Shown piece after piece: positions 11,354-23,878 of a DNA stretch of 64,000 nt. Position numbers and translations under genes: made by a program. The stretch covers positions 1-64,000 of the forward strand of contig LWTL01000123.1 of assembly GCA_002101235.1 (NCBI GenBank), given 5' to 3'. The notes beneath the pieces were generated by a model. It was given only the letters and a program-made list of their open reading frames with translations, was not told where the DNA came from and searched no databases. Origin of the DNA: Cycloclasticus sp. symbiont of Bathymodiolus heckerae (GTDB lineage: Bacteria > Pseudomonadota > Gammaproteobacteria > Methylococcales > Cycloclasticaceae). Each line of letters begins with the position of its first letter. Position 1 is the stretch's first letter.

Positions 11354-14141
11354 GACCTTCTACATTTTCTACACAGCGTCCGCATAACTCTGGGTGTTCT
11401 TCTGATTGAGCCACATCTTCACGGTGGTGCCAGCAGCGTACACATTTCTCATGCTCACTTGCTTTCACTTCAATAAACAACTGTTCGTTATCCGTTGCAC
11501 TGGCTTGCGCCGTTTTTTCTGCTAACGGTTTAATTTGCGCATATGAGGTAATCAAGATGAAGCGAAGTTCATCATCTAATTGGGCTAATCGATCATAAAG
11601 ATCGCCATCACAATAGAGCGTTACTTCTGCATCAAGACCCGAGCGTATCAAGCCATCCGCTCTAACGCGTTCTAGCTCTTTACTCACTAACAAGCGAACA
11701 TCGATCATCGGTTGCCAAAATTCAAGCTGGTTATCCTGTGCTTTCGAAGACTCTGGAAAAGCATCATAAGCCGTTGCTAAGAAAACAGACTCTTCGCGTT
11801 CACCTGGTAAGGCTAACCAAATTTCTTCAGCTGTGTAACTTAATATCGGTGCAACCCAACGTACAAATGCTTCGGCAATATGGAACATGGCCGTTTGAGA
11901 AGAGCGTCTCGCAAGGCTGTTTGCTTGCAATGTATATTGACGATCTTTAATAACATCCAAATAGAAGCTGCCCATATCCACAGAGCAGAAATGATGGATT
12001 TTTTGATGCACGTGTAAGAATTGGTATTCCTCATAATTATTCATCACGCCTTTTTGTACTTCGCGTGTTTTCTCAATTGCCCAACGATCCAGCGGCAACA
12101 TATCATCAAAGGCTACACAATCGGTTGCTGGGTCAAAGTCATTCAAATTAGACAATAAATAGCGCGCTGTATTTCTTAAACGACGATACACATCGGCTGC
12201 ACGTTTTAAAATTTCATCCGACACGGTCATTTCACCGCGGTAATCATTCGAAGACACCCACAAACGTAGAACATCCGCGCCCAGCGCATTAATCACTTTT
12301 TGAGGAGCCACAACATTGCCTTTGGATTTAGACATTTTCATGCCCTTTGCATCCACGGTAAAGCCATGTGTTAACACGGCTTCATAAGGCGCACAGCCAT
12401 TCATTGCTACCGATGTTAATAAGGATGATTGGAACCAACCGCGATGTTGATCAGATCCTTCTAAGTACAAATCAGCAGGGAACGTTAAGTTTTCACGTCG
12501 TTCTAATACGCAAGAATGCGTCACGCCAGAGTCAAACCATACATCGAGAATATCGTTAATTTTGGTGTACTCGCTAGCTTCATCACCTAAAAACTCAACA
12601 GGGTCTAATTCGAACCACGCTTCAATACCCGCTTGCTCAATTAAAAACGCTGCTTTTTCAATCAGCTCTGCCGTATTAGGGTGCAGGTCACCTGTTTCTT
12701 TATGTACAAATAAAGCGATCGGAACACCCCAATTACGTTGGCGAGAAATACACCAATCAGGACGGCCTTCTACCATGCTGTTAATACGCGCTTCGCCCCA
12801 CTCGGGAATCCACGACACGCGTTTAATTTCTTCTAATGCTTTATCTCGCAGGTTATTTTTATCCATCGAGATAAACCACTGAGGCGTTGCTCTAAAGATA
12901 ATTGGCGTTTTATGACGCCAGCAATGCGGGTAACTGTGGTTTAACGCTTCGTGATGCACGAGTGCGCCTTTCTCTTTTAACGTATCGATGACATCGTTAT
13001 TCGCACCGAAAACGTGCTTCCCTGCGAATAATTCTGTACTGGCTAAAAATACACCATTATCGCCCACTGGATTATCAACAGGTAAATTGTATTGTTGCCC
13101 GATCACATAGTCGTCCTGGCCATGTCCCGGTGCGGTATGTACAGCACCTGTACCTGCCTCAGCGGTGACATGATGCCCAACAATAATCGGCACAACACGG
13201 TCATAAAAAGGGTGGTTCAGCATCATATATTCCAAGTCTTTACCCTTGCAATACGCCACCACGCGATAATCTTCAATGCCATAACGCAGCATAGTGTCTT
13301 TTAATAATTTTTCTGATAGCACAAGACGTTCCTCGCCGCTTTGCACTAAGACATAATCAAACTCAGGGTTTAACGAAACCGCTTGGTTTGCTGGCAATGT
13401 CCACGGTGTTGTTGTCCAAATAACAACTGAGATCGGACCATGCCCAGGCGAACCATCACTGCTATGGAAATGTTGAACAAACGTTGTTTCGTCTTTTACC
13501 GTAAAGCGCACATCAATGGCAGGGGATCGCTTGTCTTCATATTCAACCTCAGCTTCTGCTAACGCTGAGCCGCAATCTGTACACCAATGAACAGGCTTTG
13601 AGCCTTTATGCAAATGTCCTTTTTCAATAATACGCCCCAACGAGCGCACGACATCCGCTTCAAATTGGAAGTCCATACTCAAGTAAGGTTTGTCCCACTC
13701 AGCAAAAACTCCTAGTCGAATAAACTCTTCTTTTTGCATCGCCACTTGTTTCGTGGCATACGTTCTACAGGCTTTACGAAACTCTGCCGCTGTTACCTTT
13801 ACTCCCGCCTTGCCTATTTTCTTTTCTACCATCAGTTCGATAGGCAAACCATGGCAATCCCAGCCAGGCACATAAGGCGAATCAAAACCTTGTAAGGTTT
13901 TGCTTTTAATAATCATATCCTTCAATACTTTATTAACCGCGTGACCAATATGGATAGGGCCGTTCGCATACGGCGGGCCATCATGCAAAATAAACTGAGG
14001 CTTACCTGCAAATTTATCGCGAATTTTTTGGTACAACCCAATGTCTTGCCAGCGCTTTAATGCAACAGGTTCGCGGTTAGCCAAATTCCCTTTCATAGGG
14101 AAACTCGTTTGCGGAAGATTAAGTGTTGTTTTGTAATCCAT
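11328..14141 (-). CDS. ileS: Isoleucyl-tRNA synthetase
   Basis: [16 protein letters not shown] and KMSKSKGN motifs; C-terminal zinc Cys motifs. Confidence 0.99.
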   Translation of the reverse strand: MDYKTTLNLPQTSFPMKGNLANREPVALKRWQDIGLYQKIRDKFAGKPQFILHDGPPYANGPIHIGHAVNKVLKDMIIKSKTLQGFDSPYVPGWDCHGLPIELMVEKKIGKAGVKVTAAEFRKACRTYATKQVAMQKEEFIRLGVFAEWDKPYLSMDFQFEADVVRSLGRIIEKGHLHKGSKPVHWCTDCGSALAEAEVEYEDKRSPAIDVRFTVKDETTFVQHFHSSDGSPGHGPISVVIWTTTPWTLPANQAVSLNPEFDYVLVQSGEERLVLSEKLLKDTMLRYGIEDYRVVAYCKGKDLEYMMLNHPFYDRVVPIIVGHHVTAEAGTGAVHTAPGHGQDDYVIGQQYNLPVDNPVGDNGVFLASTELFAGKHVFGANNDVIDTLKEKGALVHHEALNHSYPHCWRHKTPIIFRATPQWFISMDKNNLRDKALEEIKRVSWIPEWGEARINSMVEGRPDWCISRQRNWGVPIALFVHKETGDLHPNTAELIEKAAFLIEQAGIEAWFELDPVEFLGDEASEYTKINDILDVWFDSGVTHSCVLERRENLTFPADLYLEGSDQHRGWFQSSLLTSVAMNGCAPYEAVLTHGFTVDAKGMKMSKSKGNVVAPQKVINALGADVLRLWVSSNDYRGEMTVSDEILKRAADVYRRLRNTARYLLSNLNDFDPATDCVAFDDMLPLDRWAIEKTREVQKGVMNNYEEYQFLHVHQKIHHFCSVDMGSFYLDVIKDRQYTLQANSLARRSSQTAMFHIAEAFVRWVAPILSYTAEEIWLALPGEREESVFLATAYDAFPESSKAQDNQLEFWQPMIDVRLLVSKELERVRADGLIRSGLDAEVTLYCDGDLYDRLAQLDDELRFILITSYAQIKPLAEKTAQASATDNEQLFIEVKASEHEKCVRCWHHREDVAQSEEHPELCGRCVENVEGHGEQRLFA

Positions 14142-14147
14142 AATTTT

Positions 14148-15131
14148 CTAACGTATTGATTTAAAGAATATTTTAGCTTGCTCTGAATCGTGTGATATTT
14201 GGGCTGTTAGTTCATCAAGGCCATCAAACTTTCGTTCATCACGGAGTTTTTTATGGAAGGCAACCGTAACGCGTTGACCATATAGATCACCCGAGAACTC
14301 AAAAAGATGTGCTTCCAATAAAACAGCACTCACCGCTTCAATAGACGGCCGCGTTCCAACATTCGCAACACCCTCATATACCGAGCCAGATTCGAGCGTT
14401 ATTGTAACGGCAAAAACGCCTTTAAGCGGTGTTTTTCTGTTCTTCACCCGTATGTTTGCCGTTGGAAAACCAAGCTCTCTTCCCCGTTTATAACCATGCA
14501 TTACACGCCCTGAAAGACTAAAGCGACGTTTCAAATAAACAGCTGCTTTATCCAAAAATCCATTTTGCAATGCCTCACGAATTAAGGTACTACTCACCCT
14601 CTCGCTTTCAATTTGAAATGAATCTGAACGTTGCACATCAAAACCGTATTGTGCACCTGCTTGCTGGAGGTAATCGAAATTCCCTTGACGGTTTTTACCA
14701 AAACAAAAATCATCACCGACAATAAGCAATTTAATATTCAATTGTAGACACAGCATATTAACAAACTGTTCTGCCGATAAATTTGCTAACCCACGGTTGA
14801 AACGTACGAGGTATAGCGCATCTACGCCTGCTTGCGACAGTTGTTCTATTTTATCTCGCGCGGTTGAAATACGTGCTGGCGCTGCATCAGCTCGAAAGAA
14901 CTCTATAGGCTGCGGCTCAAAACACATAACAACGGCTGGCAAACCTCGTTCCGTCGCTTGCTCTTTTAGTGCATCTAACACCATACGATGACCAGCGTGC
15001 ACGCCATCAAAATTACCAATAGTTAATACGCAGCCGCCAGGAAAAACAGGCTCATCAGGTAAATATCTTATTAGTTCCACTACGTGTTTAACCCTTAAAT
15101 AATAAATGTCGCGGACGAATGCCGACAACAA
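14148..15131 (-). CDS. ribF: Bifunctional riboflavin kinase/FAD synthetase (start probably internal)
   Basis: VLTIGNFDGVHAGHRMVL...VGDDFCFGKNRQGN...GRVMHGYKRGRELGFPTAN. Confidence 0.97.
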   Translation of the reverse strand: MLSAFVRDIYYLRVKHVVELIRYLPDEPVFPGGCVLTIGNFDGVHAGHRMVLDALKEQATERGLPAVVMCFEPQPIEFFRADAAPARISTARDKIEQLSQAGVDALYLVRFNRGLANLSAEQFVNMLCLQLNIKLLIVGDDFCFGKNRQGNFDYLQQAGAQYGFDVQRSDSFQIESERVSSTLIREALQNGFLDKAAVYLKRRFSLSGRVMHGYKRGRELGFPTANIRVKNRKTPLKGVFAVTITLESGSVYEGVANVGTRPSIEAVSAVLLEAHLFEFSGDLYGQRVTVAFHKKLRDERKFDGLDELTAQISHDSEQAKIFFKSIR

Positions 15132-16632
15132 AAGCCGCTGAAATATACAGTAAAACCACGGCTAAAATCTCTACTGACAAATGAAGCACTCGATCAAATA
15201 CACCCCAGTCATACCACTGAATTGCCGTGTAATCATAAAAATAAATAACGCACACCACAAGGTTCGCCGCAATAACTTGAATAGCAAAAACCCACCAACC
15301 CGGCTGCGGTTTAAAAACACCTGATTTAATCAACGTTATAAATAACAAACCGGCATTAACAAACGCTGCAAGCGATGTTGCTAATGCTAAACCCGCGTGT
15401 TGAAAAAACGATACCAAAATCACACTCATTACTAAGTTCAACACCACTGCTATAACACCAATTCTAACGGGTGTTTTCATATCTTGCCGCGAGGTAAATC
15501 CTGGCACCAACACCTTAACTAAAATAAAGGCCGGCAATCCGATGGCGTAGGCCATTAAACTCAGCGTTGCATTATCAACATCCGTCGTTGTAAATGCGTC
15601 ATATTGAAACAGCGTGGTTAACATCGGTTGCGCCAAAAAGAACAAACCTGCCGCCGCCGGCAACCCTAGAAAAACAACCCAACGCAATCCAGAATCTAAA
15701 CTCGCTGAAAATACCTCACTCTTCCCCGCCGCATAGCTTTTTGATAAATTTGGCAAAATAGCCGTGGCTAATGCGATACCAAAAATACCGAGCGGAAACT
15801 CAACTAAACGATCTGAAAAATACAACCACGACACACTGCCCGCGGCTAAAAATGAAGCCAACAAAGTATCCACCAGTAAATTAATTTGCGTAATAGACAC
15901 GCCAAATAAAGCAGGCAGCATGAGGTTCATTATCTTTTTCACTCCCGCATGGTGACGGTCAAACGATAATTTTGGCAATAAACCCAGCTTGCTTAAGTAC
16001 GGAAACTGAAAAACCAATTGCGCCACGCCCGCAAATAAAACACCCCATGCTAACGCCATAATCGGTTCGTCTAATAACGGAGATAACCAAAAAATAGCGG
16101 CTAAGAATGACAAATTCAACAGCACCGGCGTAATCGCGGGGATAGCAAACTTTCCAAACGTATTGAGTACACCACCGGCCATTGCCGTTAGCGAAATAAA
16201 GAATAAATAAGGAAATGTTAGCCGAAGCATATCCACCGCTAGGCCATAACGAGAACCTGACGCATCAAACCCTGGAGCAAACATATAAATTAGAACTGGC
16301 GCGCCCAATACACCCAGCACTGTTATGAAAAACAATACCGTCGCCAACGTTCCCGCTGTTTTTCCAATGAGTTCTTGTAACGCTTGTGTGGACTTTGTTT
16401 CTTTATACTCCGACAACACGGGAACAAAAGCCTGTGAAAAAGCTCCCTCTGCAAATAAACGCCGCATAAAGTTAGGAATTTTAAAAGCCACAAAAAAAGC
16501 ATCTGTCGCTTCCCCCGCACCAAAGAAGCGCGCAATAACAATATCGCGAATAAACCCTAAGACACGCGAAATCATCGTCATGCTACCGACAATAGCTGTC
16601 GATTTTATTAGCGTTTTACTCAGCGTCTTCAC
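15088..16632 (-). CDS. murJ: Lipid II flippase MurJ/MviN
   Basis: Polytopic protein; GSMTMISRVLGFIRDIVIARFFGAGEATDAFFVAFKIPNFMRRLFAEGAFSQAFVPVLSEYK. Confidence 0.98.
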   Translation of the reverse strand: MKTLSKTLIKSTAIVGSMTMISRVLGFIRDIVIARFFGAGEATDAFFVAFKIPNFMRRLFAEGAFSQAFVPVLSEYKETKSTQALQELIGKTAGTLATVLFFITVLGVLGAPVLIYMFAPGFDASGSRYGLAVDMLRLTFPYLFFISLTAMAGGVLNTFGKFAIPAITPVLLNLSFLAAIFWLSPLLDEPIMALAWGVLFAGVAQLVFQFPYLSKLGLLPKLSFDRHHAGVKKIMNLMLPALFGVSITQINLLVDTLLASFLAAGSVSWLYFSDRLVEFPLGIFGIALATAILPNLSKSYAAGKSEVFSASLDSGLRWVVFLGLPAAAGLFFLAQPMLTTLFQYDAFTTTDVDNATLSLMAYAIGLPAFILVKVLVPGFTSRQDMKTPVRIGVIAVVLNLVMSVILVSFFQHAGLALATSLAAFVNAGLLFITLIKSGVFKPQPGWWVFAIQVIAANLVVCVIYFYDYTAIQWYDWGVFDRVLHLSVEILAVVLLYISAAFVVGIRPRHLLFKG

Positions 16633-16750
16633 CTTCTTCCATCAAATCGTTTCCATTATAGGGTGATGCGCAAAACCACACATCTAAAGATTGTACTTAT
16701 CGTTGTTAGAACGCCTAAATCCAACTAGAATTAAACATACCTTAAAACAC

Positions 16751-19134
16751 ATGAATATTAACGTGACTCAACAACAAACGCCTTCCTCGAGCCCTATTTG
16801 GCTAAAACGCTTAATATTCATTGCATTATTATTTTGCTTTATCATTACTGCCTTACCTTATGGCATTCAGTACGGCATTATTCAAGGCTTAGAAAAAGCT
16901 GGTGGCGAAGAGGTCTCCCTTGATGACGTAGATTTCAATCTCTTTACTGGCGAGCTATCTCTTCACAAACTACATTCCAAAAGACAACAACAAGCGGCGC
17001 TATCTATTTCATCGCTAAAACTACAAGTTGATTGGCTTCCCCTTTTTAATAAACGCCTGTTCGTGTCATCGTTATCAATTAAAGATTCTAATATCAAAAT
17101 AGACCAGCCAGATTCAACTTCGCTATACATTGCTGGCATACATATCCCTTTAAATACTAAAAAGGATGACAAACAGCAAGACGCATCTTGGGGCTTCGGT
17201 TTAAACAAACTTCATCTAACAAACAACCGCTTCAGTTATGCATCTGAAAACTTCTCAGATGAACTAACAATACAAGACTTCTTTATCAGCAAAGCTTTTA
17301 GCTGGGAACCTAAGGAGACCTCTGATTTTTCTTTTGATCTCCAATTCAATAAATCCTCTATCGCCGGAAATATCCGTGTTTCTATGTTTGCAGAATACCC
17401 ATCCATTGAAGGCCAGTTGAAAATTCAAAAACTCAACTTAAATGACTTTCATTCATTATTAAAAACACAATTAACTGAACTTAAAGGAGTCGTCGACACT
17501 GATCTGACATTCGAGGTATTACTTGGCAAAAATAGCATCCACGTTCAACAAAAAGGCTCTTTATTTATTAACCAGGCCATTATTTCAACGGACGCCTTAA
17601 ATAACTCGTTTTCTTCCGCCTATTGGACCGGCGCATCTACGTACAAAAAAATGGTGGCAAGCTATCGCTTCTACTAAACGGAAACTTGGCTTTTAAAGAC
17701 ATACACAGTGAAAATTCGCAAACAAAGCTTACTATTGCTGATATAGAAAGCCTCAATGTCAATAAATTGAACGTTAATCAATTAGACGATATTAGAGTAG
17801 CCTCTATAAACTTATCCGGCGTCTCCGCCACAACAATAAGCTCAACGACTTCACTTCTAAAAAGTAAAAACATCACCATCGACGATGTGCGTTTAAAACG
17901 CCTTAAAGACATTGCCATTAACAGTGTTGATATTGATACATTAATCACACATATTAAGATTAACAAGCAAGCTGAGTTCCCTTTACTTGACAAGTTGATC
18001 GCTAGCTTTAAAACTAACAACTCTGACCCAACACCAGCAAAAACTGCCGATACAGAAAAACCCGCTGCTTTTCAATTAGCTGAACTTAATATTTCTAAAA
18101 ACAGCCGTATACATTTTTCCAAACAAACCAAAGAAGGCATAGTAAAAAAAGAAATTCACTTAAACAAAATGCACATGGGTAACATAAATTCACTCGCCAC
18201 TACGCAAGCAACGCCAATCGCCATTGATGCAACCATAGACAAATTCTCAACCTTCACCTTAAAGGGACGCATCTACCCTTTCAGCGAAAATACAAACCTC
18301 AAACTCTACGCAAAATTATCTGCTTTCGAACTCCCAGAGTTCTCACCCATCATCAGAGAACAATTAGGCTATAACATTCAAAATGGGCAGCTCAATGCGG
18401 ATGTCAGCATCAAGATTAAAGAAAACATTCTTGATGGCGAAACAAAACTTGAAATAAATCAGCTAACACTCGAGGCGGCCGACGAAAACAAAATGGCCCA
18501 AATGACCCAGCAACTTACTATGCCTTTGGATTCAGCACTTTCTTTATTGCGCGATAGCAATGACGATATAAAATTAAACATTCCTGTTAAAGGTGATATT
18601 TCCTCACCCGATTTTAATATCAGCAACATCATCAACACAGCACTTGGTAATGCATTACAGGGCACCGTTAAAAATGTTCTGAAATATGCTCTCCAACCTT
18701 ACGGGCTTATATTTATGGCGGCTGAAAAAGCATACGGTGTTGCAACCGCTATAAAATTAGATGCCATCGCTTTTCCCCCAGGAGATAGCGCCTTATCGCC
18801 CGACTCATCATCATACATACAGCGAATTGGCGAGCTCATGCAAAAAAAGCCACATTTAAGAATTCGCGTTTGTGGCTTCTCGACCAAGCACGATCAATTA
18901 TTACTAGAAAAAACAAATATCAGCGATAGCGAAGAACCACTTCCAACTGAGTCAATAGATTCAACACAAAACGATTTACTGGAACTGGCAAAAAGCCGCG
19001 CTTCTGCTGTGAAAGCACACCTCATTTCAAGTTATAACATCGATGCTTCTCGTTTATTTACCTGTAACCCGAAAGTAGAAACCAATACTGACTCCGATAA
19101 TACGGCCCCACCAAGAGTCGAACTTTTAATTTAA
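16751..19134 (+). pseudogene. DUF748/AsmA-like envelope protein split into two reading frames (ORFs 16691..17677 and 17623..19134)
   Basis: N-terminal membrane anchor and DUF748-like repeats in ORF1; ORF2 continues the same protein to GDSALSPDSSSYIQRIGELMQKKPHLRIRVCGFSTKHD. Frame change lies at an A7 run, 17645-17651. Confidence 0.75.
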
Positions 19135-19289
19135 AATTTTTCATTTATAGCTATAACTAACCAAAAAACAAAGCATATAAACATCTCTTTTCAAGTAGCC
19201 TCAACGCTCTTAAGCTACCCTGCAAAACCAATATTTATATTTATTTAACGTAATAACGTGCGAAATAGTGATGTATCCGCGCTCCGCGC

Positions 19290-19318
19290 TTGACAAAACA
19301 TGAGTTTTTCATCAAAAT
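19290..19318 (+). promoter_or_regulatory. Putative sigma70 promoter for rpsT
   Basis: TTGACA (19290-19295), 17-nt spacer, CAAAAT (19313-19318); 33 nt before the rpsT start. Confidence 0.5.
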
Positions 19319-19351
19319 GCGCAATCTTTTTTACATACCAGAGGATTTACC

Positions 19352-19621
19352 TTGGCTAACAGTGCACAAGCGTTAAAACGCGCCAAACAAGCAGAAAAAA
19401 ATCGCCAATTAAACATGGCAGCACGTACTCGTTTACGTACTAAAATTAAACGTGTCGTGTACAGCGCTGAAGAAGGTAATGCTGAAGCAACAGAAGCAGC
19501 TTACAAAGAAGCCGTGCCTTATATTGATGGCGCTGTTACTAAAGGCTTAATTCACAAAAATAAAGCTGCTCGTTTAAAGAGCCGTTTAAATACTCGCATT
19601 GTGAAGCTAAAGCAAGCATAA
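19352..19621 (+). CDS. rpsT: 30S ribosomal protein S20 (TTG start)
   Basis: ANSAQALKRAKQAEKNRQLNMAARTRLRTKIKRV; preceded by AGAGGA. Confidence 0.98.
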   Translation: MANSAQALKRAKQAEKNRQLNMAARTRLRTKIKRVVYSAEEGNAEATEAAYKEAVPYIDGAVTKGLIHKNKAARLKSRLNTRIVKLKQA

Positions 19622-19641
19622 AGCTTACGACAGAATTTAAT

Positions 19642-19672
19642 AAAAAAGCCGACCAATAGGTCGGCTTTTTTA
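19642..19672. terminator. Bidirectional intrinsic terminator between convergent rpsT and proB
   Basis: AAAAAAGCCGACC-aata-GGTCGGCTTTTTT. Confidence 0.92.
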
Positions 19673-19692
19673 TTGCCTGATATTTTTAAGCA

Positions 19693-20817
19693 TTACAATA
19701 AAACTAGATTATCACAGTGAATAACTTCAGATTCACCAACAAAACCGAGGCAAGCCTCAATATCAGTACTTTTACACTGCTGTATTTTCTTTATATCGTC
19801 CGAACTATAATTTACCAAGCCTCTCGCAAATTCTTTTCCATCCGCAGAAGCACAAGCGACCAACTCACCTCTATCAAAATCACCTGTCACAGAAATAACG
19901 CCAATCGGTAACAAACTAACACCTGATTTTTTTATCGCCTTAACCGCGCCATCATCCAGTACTAACGTCCCCTTAATACTCAAATGCGCAGTTAGCCAGC
20001 GTTTACGTGCCGAAAGAGGCATCTCATTTGGTATTAACAGTGTACCGACATTGTTTCCATCAATCGCATCTAAGACGACTCGCTCTCTTAACCCAGGAAC
20101 GATAATCGTCGCCGTGCCTGAACGTGACGCTATTCTCGCCGCAGTAAGCTTTGTTTGCATCCCCCCTCGACCTAACGCACCTGAACCACCACTTGCAGCA
20201 AAGTCTAGTTTCTTATCAGCCACATTCGCCTCTGATAATAGCGTTGCATTCTCATCCACACGGGGGTCGGCATCAAAGAAACCATCTTGATCCGTTAATA
20301 TCATTAATAAGTCAGCACTCATCAAGTTAGCAATAAAGGCCGCTAGCGTATCATTATCACCCACACGTAGCTCTTCGTTTGCCACGACATCGTTTTCATT
20401 AATAATCGGAACAACTGACAAACTAAGCAGTGTTTTAATGGTTGCGCGCGCGTTCAAATAACGCGTTCTATTAGCCAAATCATCATGCGTTAAGAGCACT
20501 TGCGCTGTTTTAAAGCCTTTTGATTGAAAGCTTTCTTCATAGGCCTGGATAAGCCCCATTTGACCAACAGACGCAGCCGCTTGGAGCTCATGTAATGCGT
20601 GAGGGCGCGTTTTCCAACCTAATCTCACCATACCTTCTGCAACAGAGCCTGATGAAACAATAATCACATCTATGCCACGAGACTTAAGCTCACTAATTTG
20701 CTCAACCCAGTCGTTAATGGCCTGCCGATTTAAGCCTTGGCCATTGTCTGTTAAAACAGCACTGCCAATTTTTATAACGCAGCATTTCGCTTGCTTTAAA
20801 TCTGCTCGTGATTTCAT
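19693..20817 (-). CDS. proB: Glutamate 5-kinase (with PUA domain)
   Basis: CCVIKIGSAVLTDNGQGL...GRGGMQTKLTAARIASRSG...LNARATIKTLL. Confidence 0.97.
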   Translation of the reverse strand: MKSRADLKQAKCCVIKIGSAVLTDNGQGLNRQAINDWVEQISELKSRGIDVIIVSSGSVAEGMVRLGWKTRPHALHELQAAASVGQMGLIQAYEESFQSKGFKTAQVLLTHDDLANRTRYLNARATIKTLLSLSVVPIINENDVVANEELRVGDNDTLAAFIANLMSADLLMILTDQDGFFDADPRVDENATLLSEANVADKKLDFAASGGSGALGRGGMQTKLTAARIASRSGTATIIVPGLRERVVLDAIDGNNVGTLLIPNEMPLSARKRWLTAHLSIKGTLVLDDGAVKAIKKSGVSLLPIGVISVTGDFDRGELVACASADGKEFARGLVNYSSDDIKKIQQCKSTDIEACLGFVGESEVIHCDNLVLL

Positions 20818-20828
20818 GATGTTATAGC

Positions 20829-21896
<1,068 letters not shown>

Positions 21897-21929
21897 CTAT
21901 CTTTACTTTAATCATTTGCTTTTATGCAA

Positions 21930-21960
21930 TAAAAAACCCTGCCAAAGACAGGGTTATTTT
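21930..21960 (-). terminator. Intrinsic terminator between rpmA and obgE
   Basis: AACCCTG-ccaaaga-CAGGGTT with minus-strand T-run. Confidence 0.75.
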
Positions 21961-22002
21961 TAATACGTACCTGCCGTTATTGACCGCAGCGCACCTGTTA
22001 TT

Positions 22003-22269
22003 TTAATTAACAGTTTCAGTTTCGATGCGAATATATTTTCTACGTTTTGGGCCTTTAATTTCAAAAACCACTTTGCCTTCTTCAGTCGCAAACAGTGTGT
22101 GATCTTTACCCATACCTACATTTTTTCCGGCATGGAACTTAGTTCCTCTTTGACGAACTAAAATATTACCCGCTAGAACAGTTTGACCGCCATAACGTTT
22201 TACGCCAAGTCGTTTTGACTCGGAATCGCGACCGTTCTTAGTACTACCGCCTGCTTTCTTATGTGCCAT
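22003..22269 (-). CDS. rpmA: 50S ribosomal protein L27
   Basis: [29 protein letters not shown]. Confidence 0.99.
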   Translation of the reverse strand: MAHKKAGGSTKNGRDSESKRLGVKRYGGQTVLAGNILVRQRGTKFHAGKNVGMGKDHTLFATEEGKVVFEIKGPKRRKYIRIETETVN

Positions 22270-22287
22270 GAATCTGTCCTTTTTTGA

Positions 22288-22602
22288 TTAAGCTGCAGAA
22301 ATGCCTGTAATGAGTACTTCAGTATAATACTGACGATGACCCATTTTCTTCATGTGATGCTTTCTGCGTTTGAATTTAATAATGTTAATTTTCTTGTGAC
22401 GACCTTGAGATTTAATCGTTGCTGTTACTGTTACGCCTTCAAGATTAGGTGCGCCGACTTTAAGTCCTGCGTCGCCATTTACTAATAGAACTGAATCGAA
22501 CGTAAACTCACTACCTTCTTCAGCATCTAATTTTTCGATTTTAAGGAAATCACCTTCGGCGACCTTATATTGTTTACCGCCTGTTTGAATTACCGCGTAC
22601 AT
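22288..22602 (-). CDS. rplU: 50S ribosomal protein L21
   Basis: [25 protein letters not shown]. Confidence 0.99.
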   Translation of the reverse strand: MYAVIQTGGKQYKVAEGDFLKIEKLDAEEGSEFTFDSVLLVNGDAGLKVGAPNLEGVTVTATIKSQGRHKKINIIKFKRRKHHMKKMGHRQYYTEVLITGISAA

Positions 22603-22676
22603 TGTTTAGAAACTCCCTAAATGATGGGTGGTTTTGAAAAAGAGGCGAATTCTATCCTTTAGTTAGCCTTGGGTCA

Positions 22677-23762
22677 ATGCTAAATAAACACGGAAAACCT
22701 TTTTCTTCAAAACCTATTCCTTGTTATTATACGCTACTGTTTTTAATTCACACATCTAATCCTCACATGAGCACAACTTCAGCACCTAACAACGTCGACT
22801 TTCAAGCCATACAAAACCTTATGGCGCCGGCTATGTCGCAAGTCGATAAAGAAATCCTTCAAGAACTTAATTCTGATGTCGTTCTTATTAATCAAATTGG
22901 GTTTCACATTGTTAACAGCGGCGGAAAGCGCTTAAGACCCATGCTAGTAGCTCTATCCGCTTATGCATTAGGTTACGAAGGAACTCAACATACTACCCTC
23001 GCTGCAGTCATTGAGTTTATCCATACCGCCACGCTACTACATGATGATGTTGTTGATGAATCAGACATGCGACGTGGCGACGAAACAGCCAATGCCATTT
23101 GGGGCAATGCGGCTAGCGTTTTGGTTGGCGACTTCTTATATTCGCGCTCATTCGAAATGATGGTAAGCGTTAATGACATGCGCGTGATGGATATTTTATC
23201 GCACACGACCAATGCTATTGCTGAAGGCGAAGTTTTACAACTACTTAACATCAACAACCCAGATACTAACGAAAGCCGGTACCTTGACGTTATTCATCGA
23301 AAAACCGCTAAGTTGTTTGAAGCCGCGACACAGTTAGGCGCAGTATTGGCAAACAAGGATAGTGATACCGAAAAGGCACTAGCCACTTATGGGCGACACC
23401 TGGGTAATGCATTCCAGATTATGGATGATATGCTTGATTACACGGCTAACGTTGAAGAGTTAGGCAAGAACCTTGGCGATGATTTGGCCGAAGGCAAGCC
23501 AACACTACCGCTTATTCACGCAATGGCAAACGGAACGACCGAGCAATCAAATTTCATTAAAGAAACCATAAAAAATGGTAACCGTGATGCTTATCTTGAT
23601 ATTTTAGCTATTATCAAATCAACGGGGTCTTTAGATTACACAGCTCAATTTGCTGAACGAGAAGCTCAAAAAGCAATCGAGGCTTTAGTTAATATCCCTA
23701 ACAGTGACTACAAAACTGCAATGGAGCAACTCGCTCTATTTTCCATTCAACGCAGTTACTAA
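22677..23762 (+). CDS. ispB: Octaprenyl/polyprenyl diphosphate synthase (likely start 22767)
   Basis: GGKRLRPML, LLHDDVVDESDMRRG, IMDDMLDYT motifs; divergent from rplU. Confidence 0.96.
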   Translation: MLNKHGKPFSSKPIPCYYTLLFLIHTSNPHMSTTSAPNNVDFQAIQNLMAPAMSQVDKEILQELNSDVVLINQIGFHIVNSGGKRLRPMLVALSAYALGYEGTQHTTLAAVIEFIHTATLLHDDVVDESDMRRGDETANAIWGNAASVLVGDFLYSRSFEMMVSVNDMRVMDILSHTTNAIAEGEVLQLLNINNPDTNESRYLDVIHRKTAKLFEAATQLGAVLANKDSDTEKALATYGRHLGNAFQIMDDMLDYTANVEELGKNLGDDLAEGKPTLPLIHAMANGTTEQSNFIKETIKNGNRDAYLDILAIIKSTGSLDYTAQFAEREAQKAIEALVNIPNSDYKTAMEQLALFSIQRSY

Positions 23763-23878
23763 TACAATCTTTCAAGATTTGCCAGCACGACCACCCTTAG
23801 GTTGCACTGCACAATTTTTTTAAACTTTGATATAATCAATCAAGTATTAATACTTCAACAACAAGGTAGCTTTCAAAT

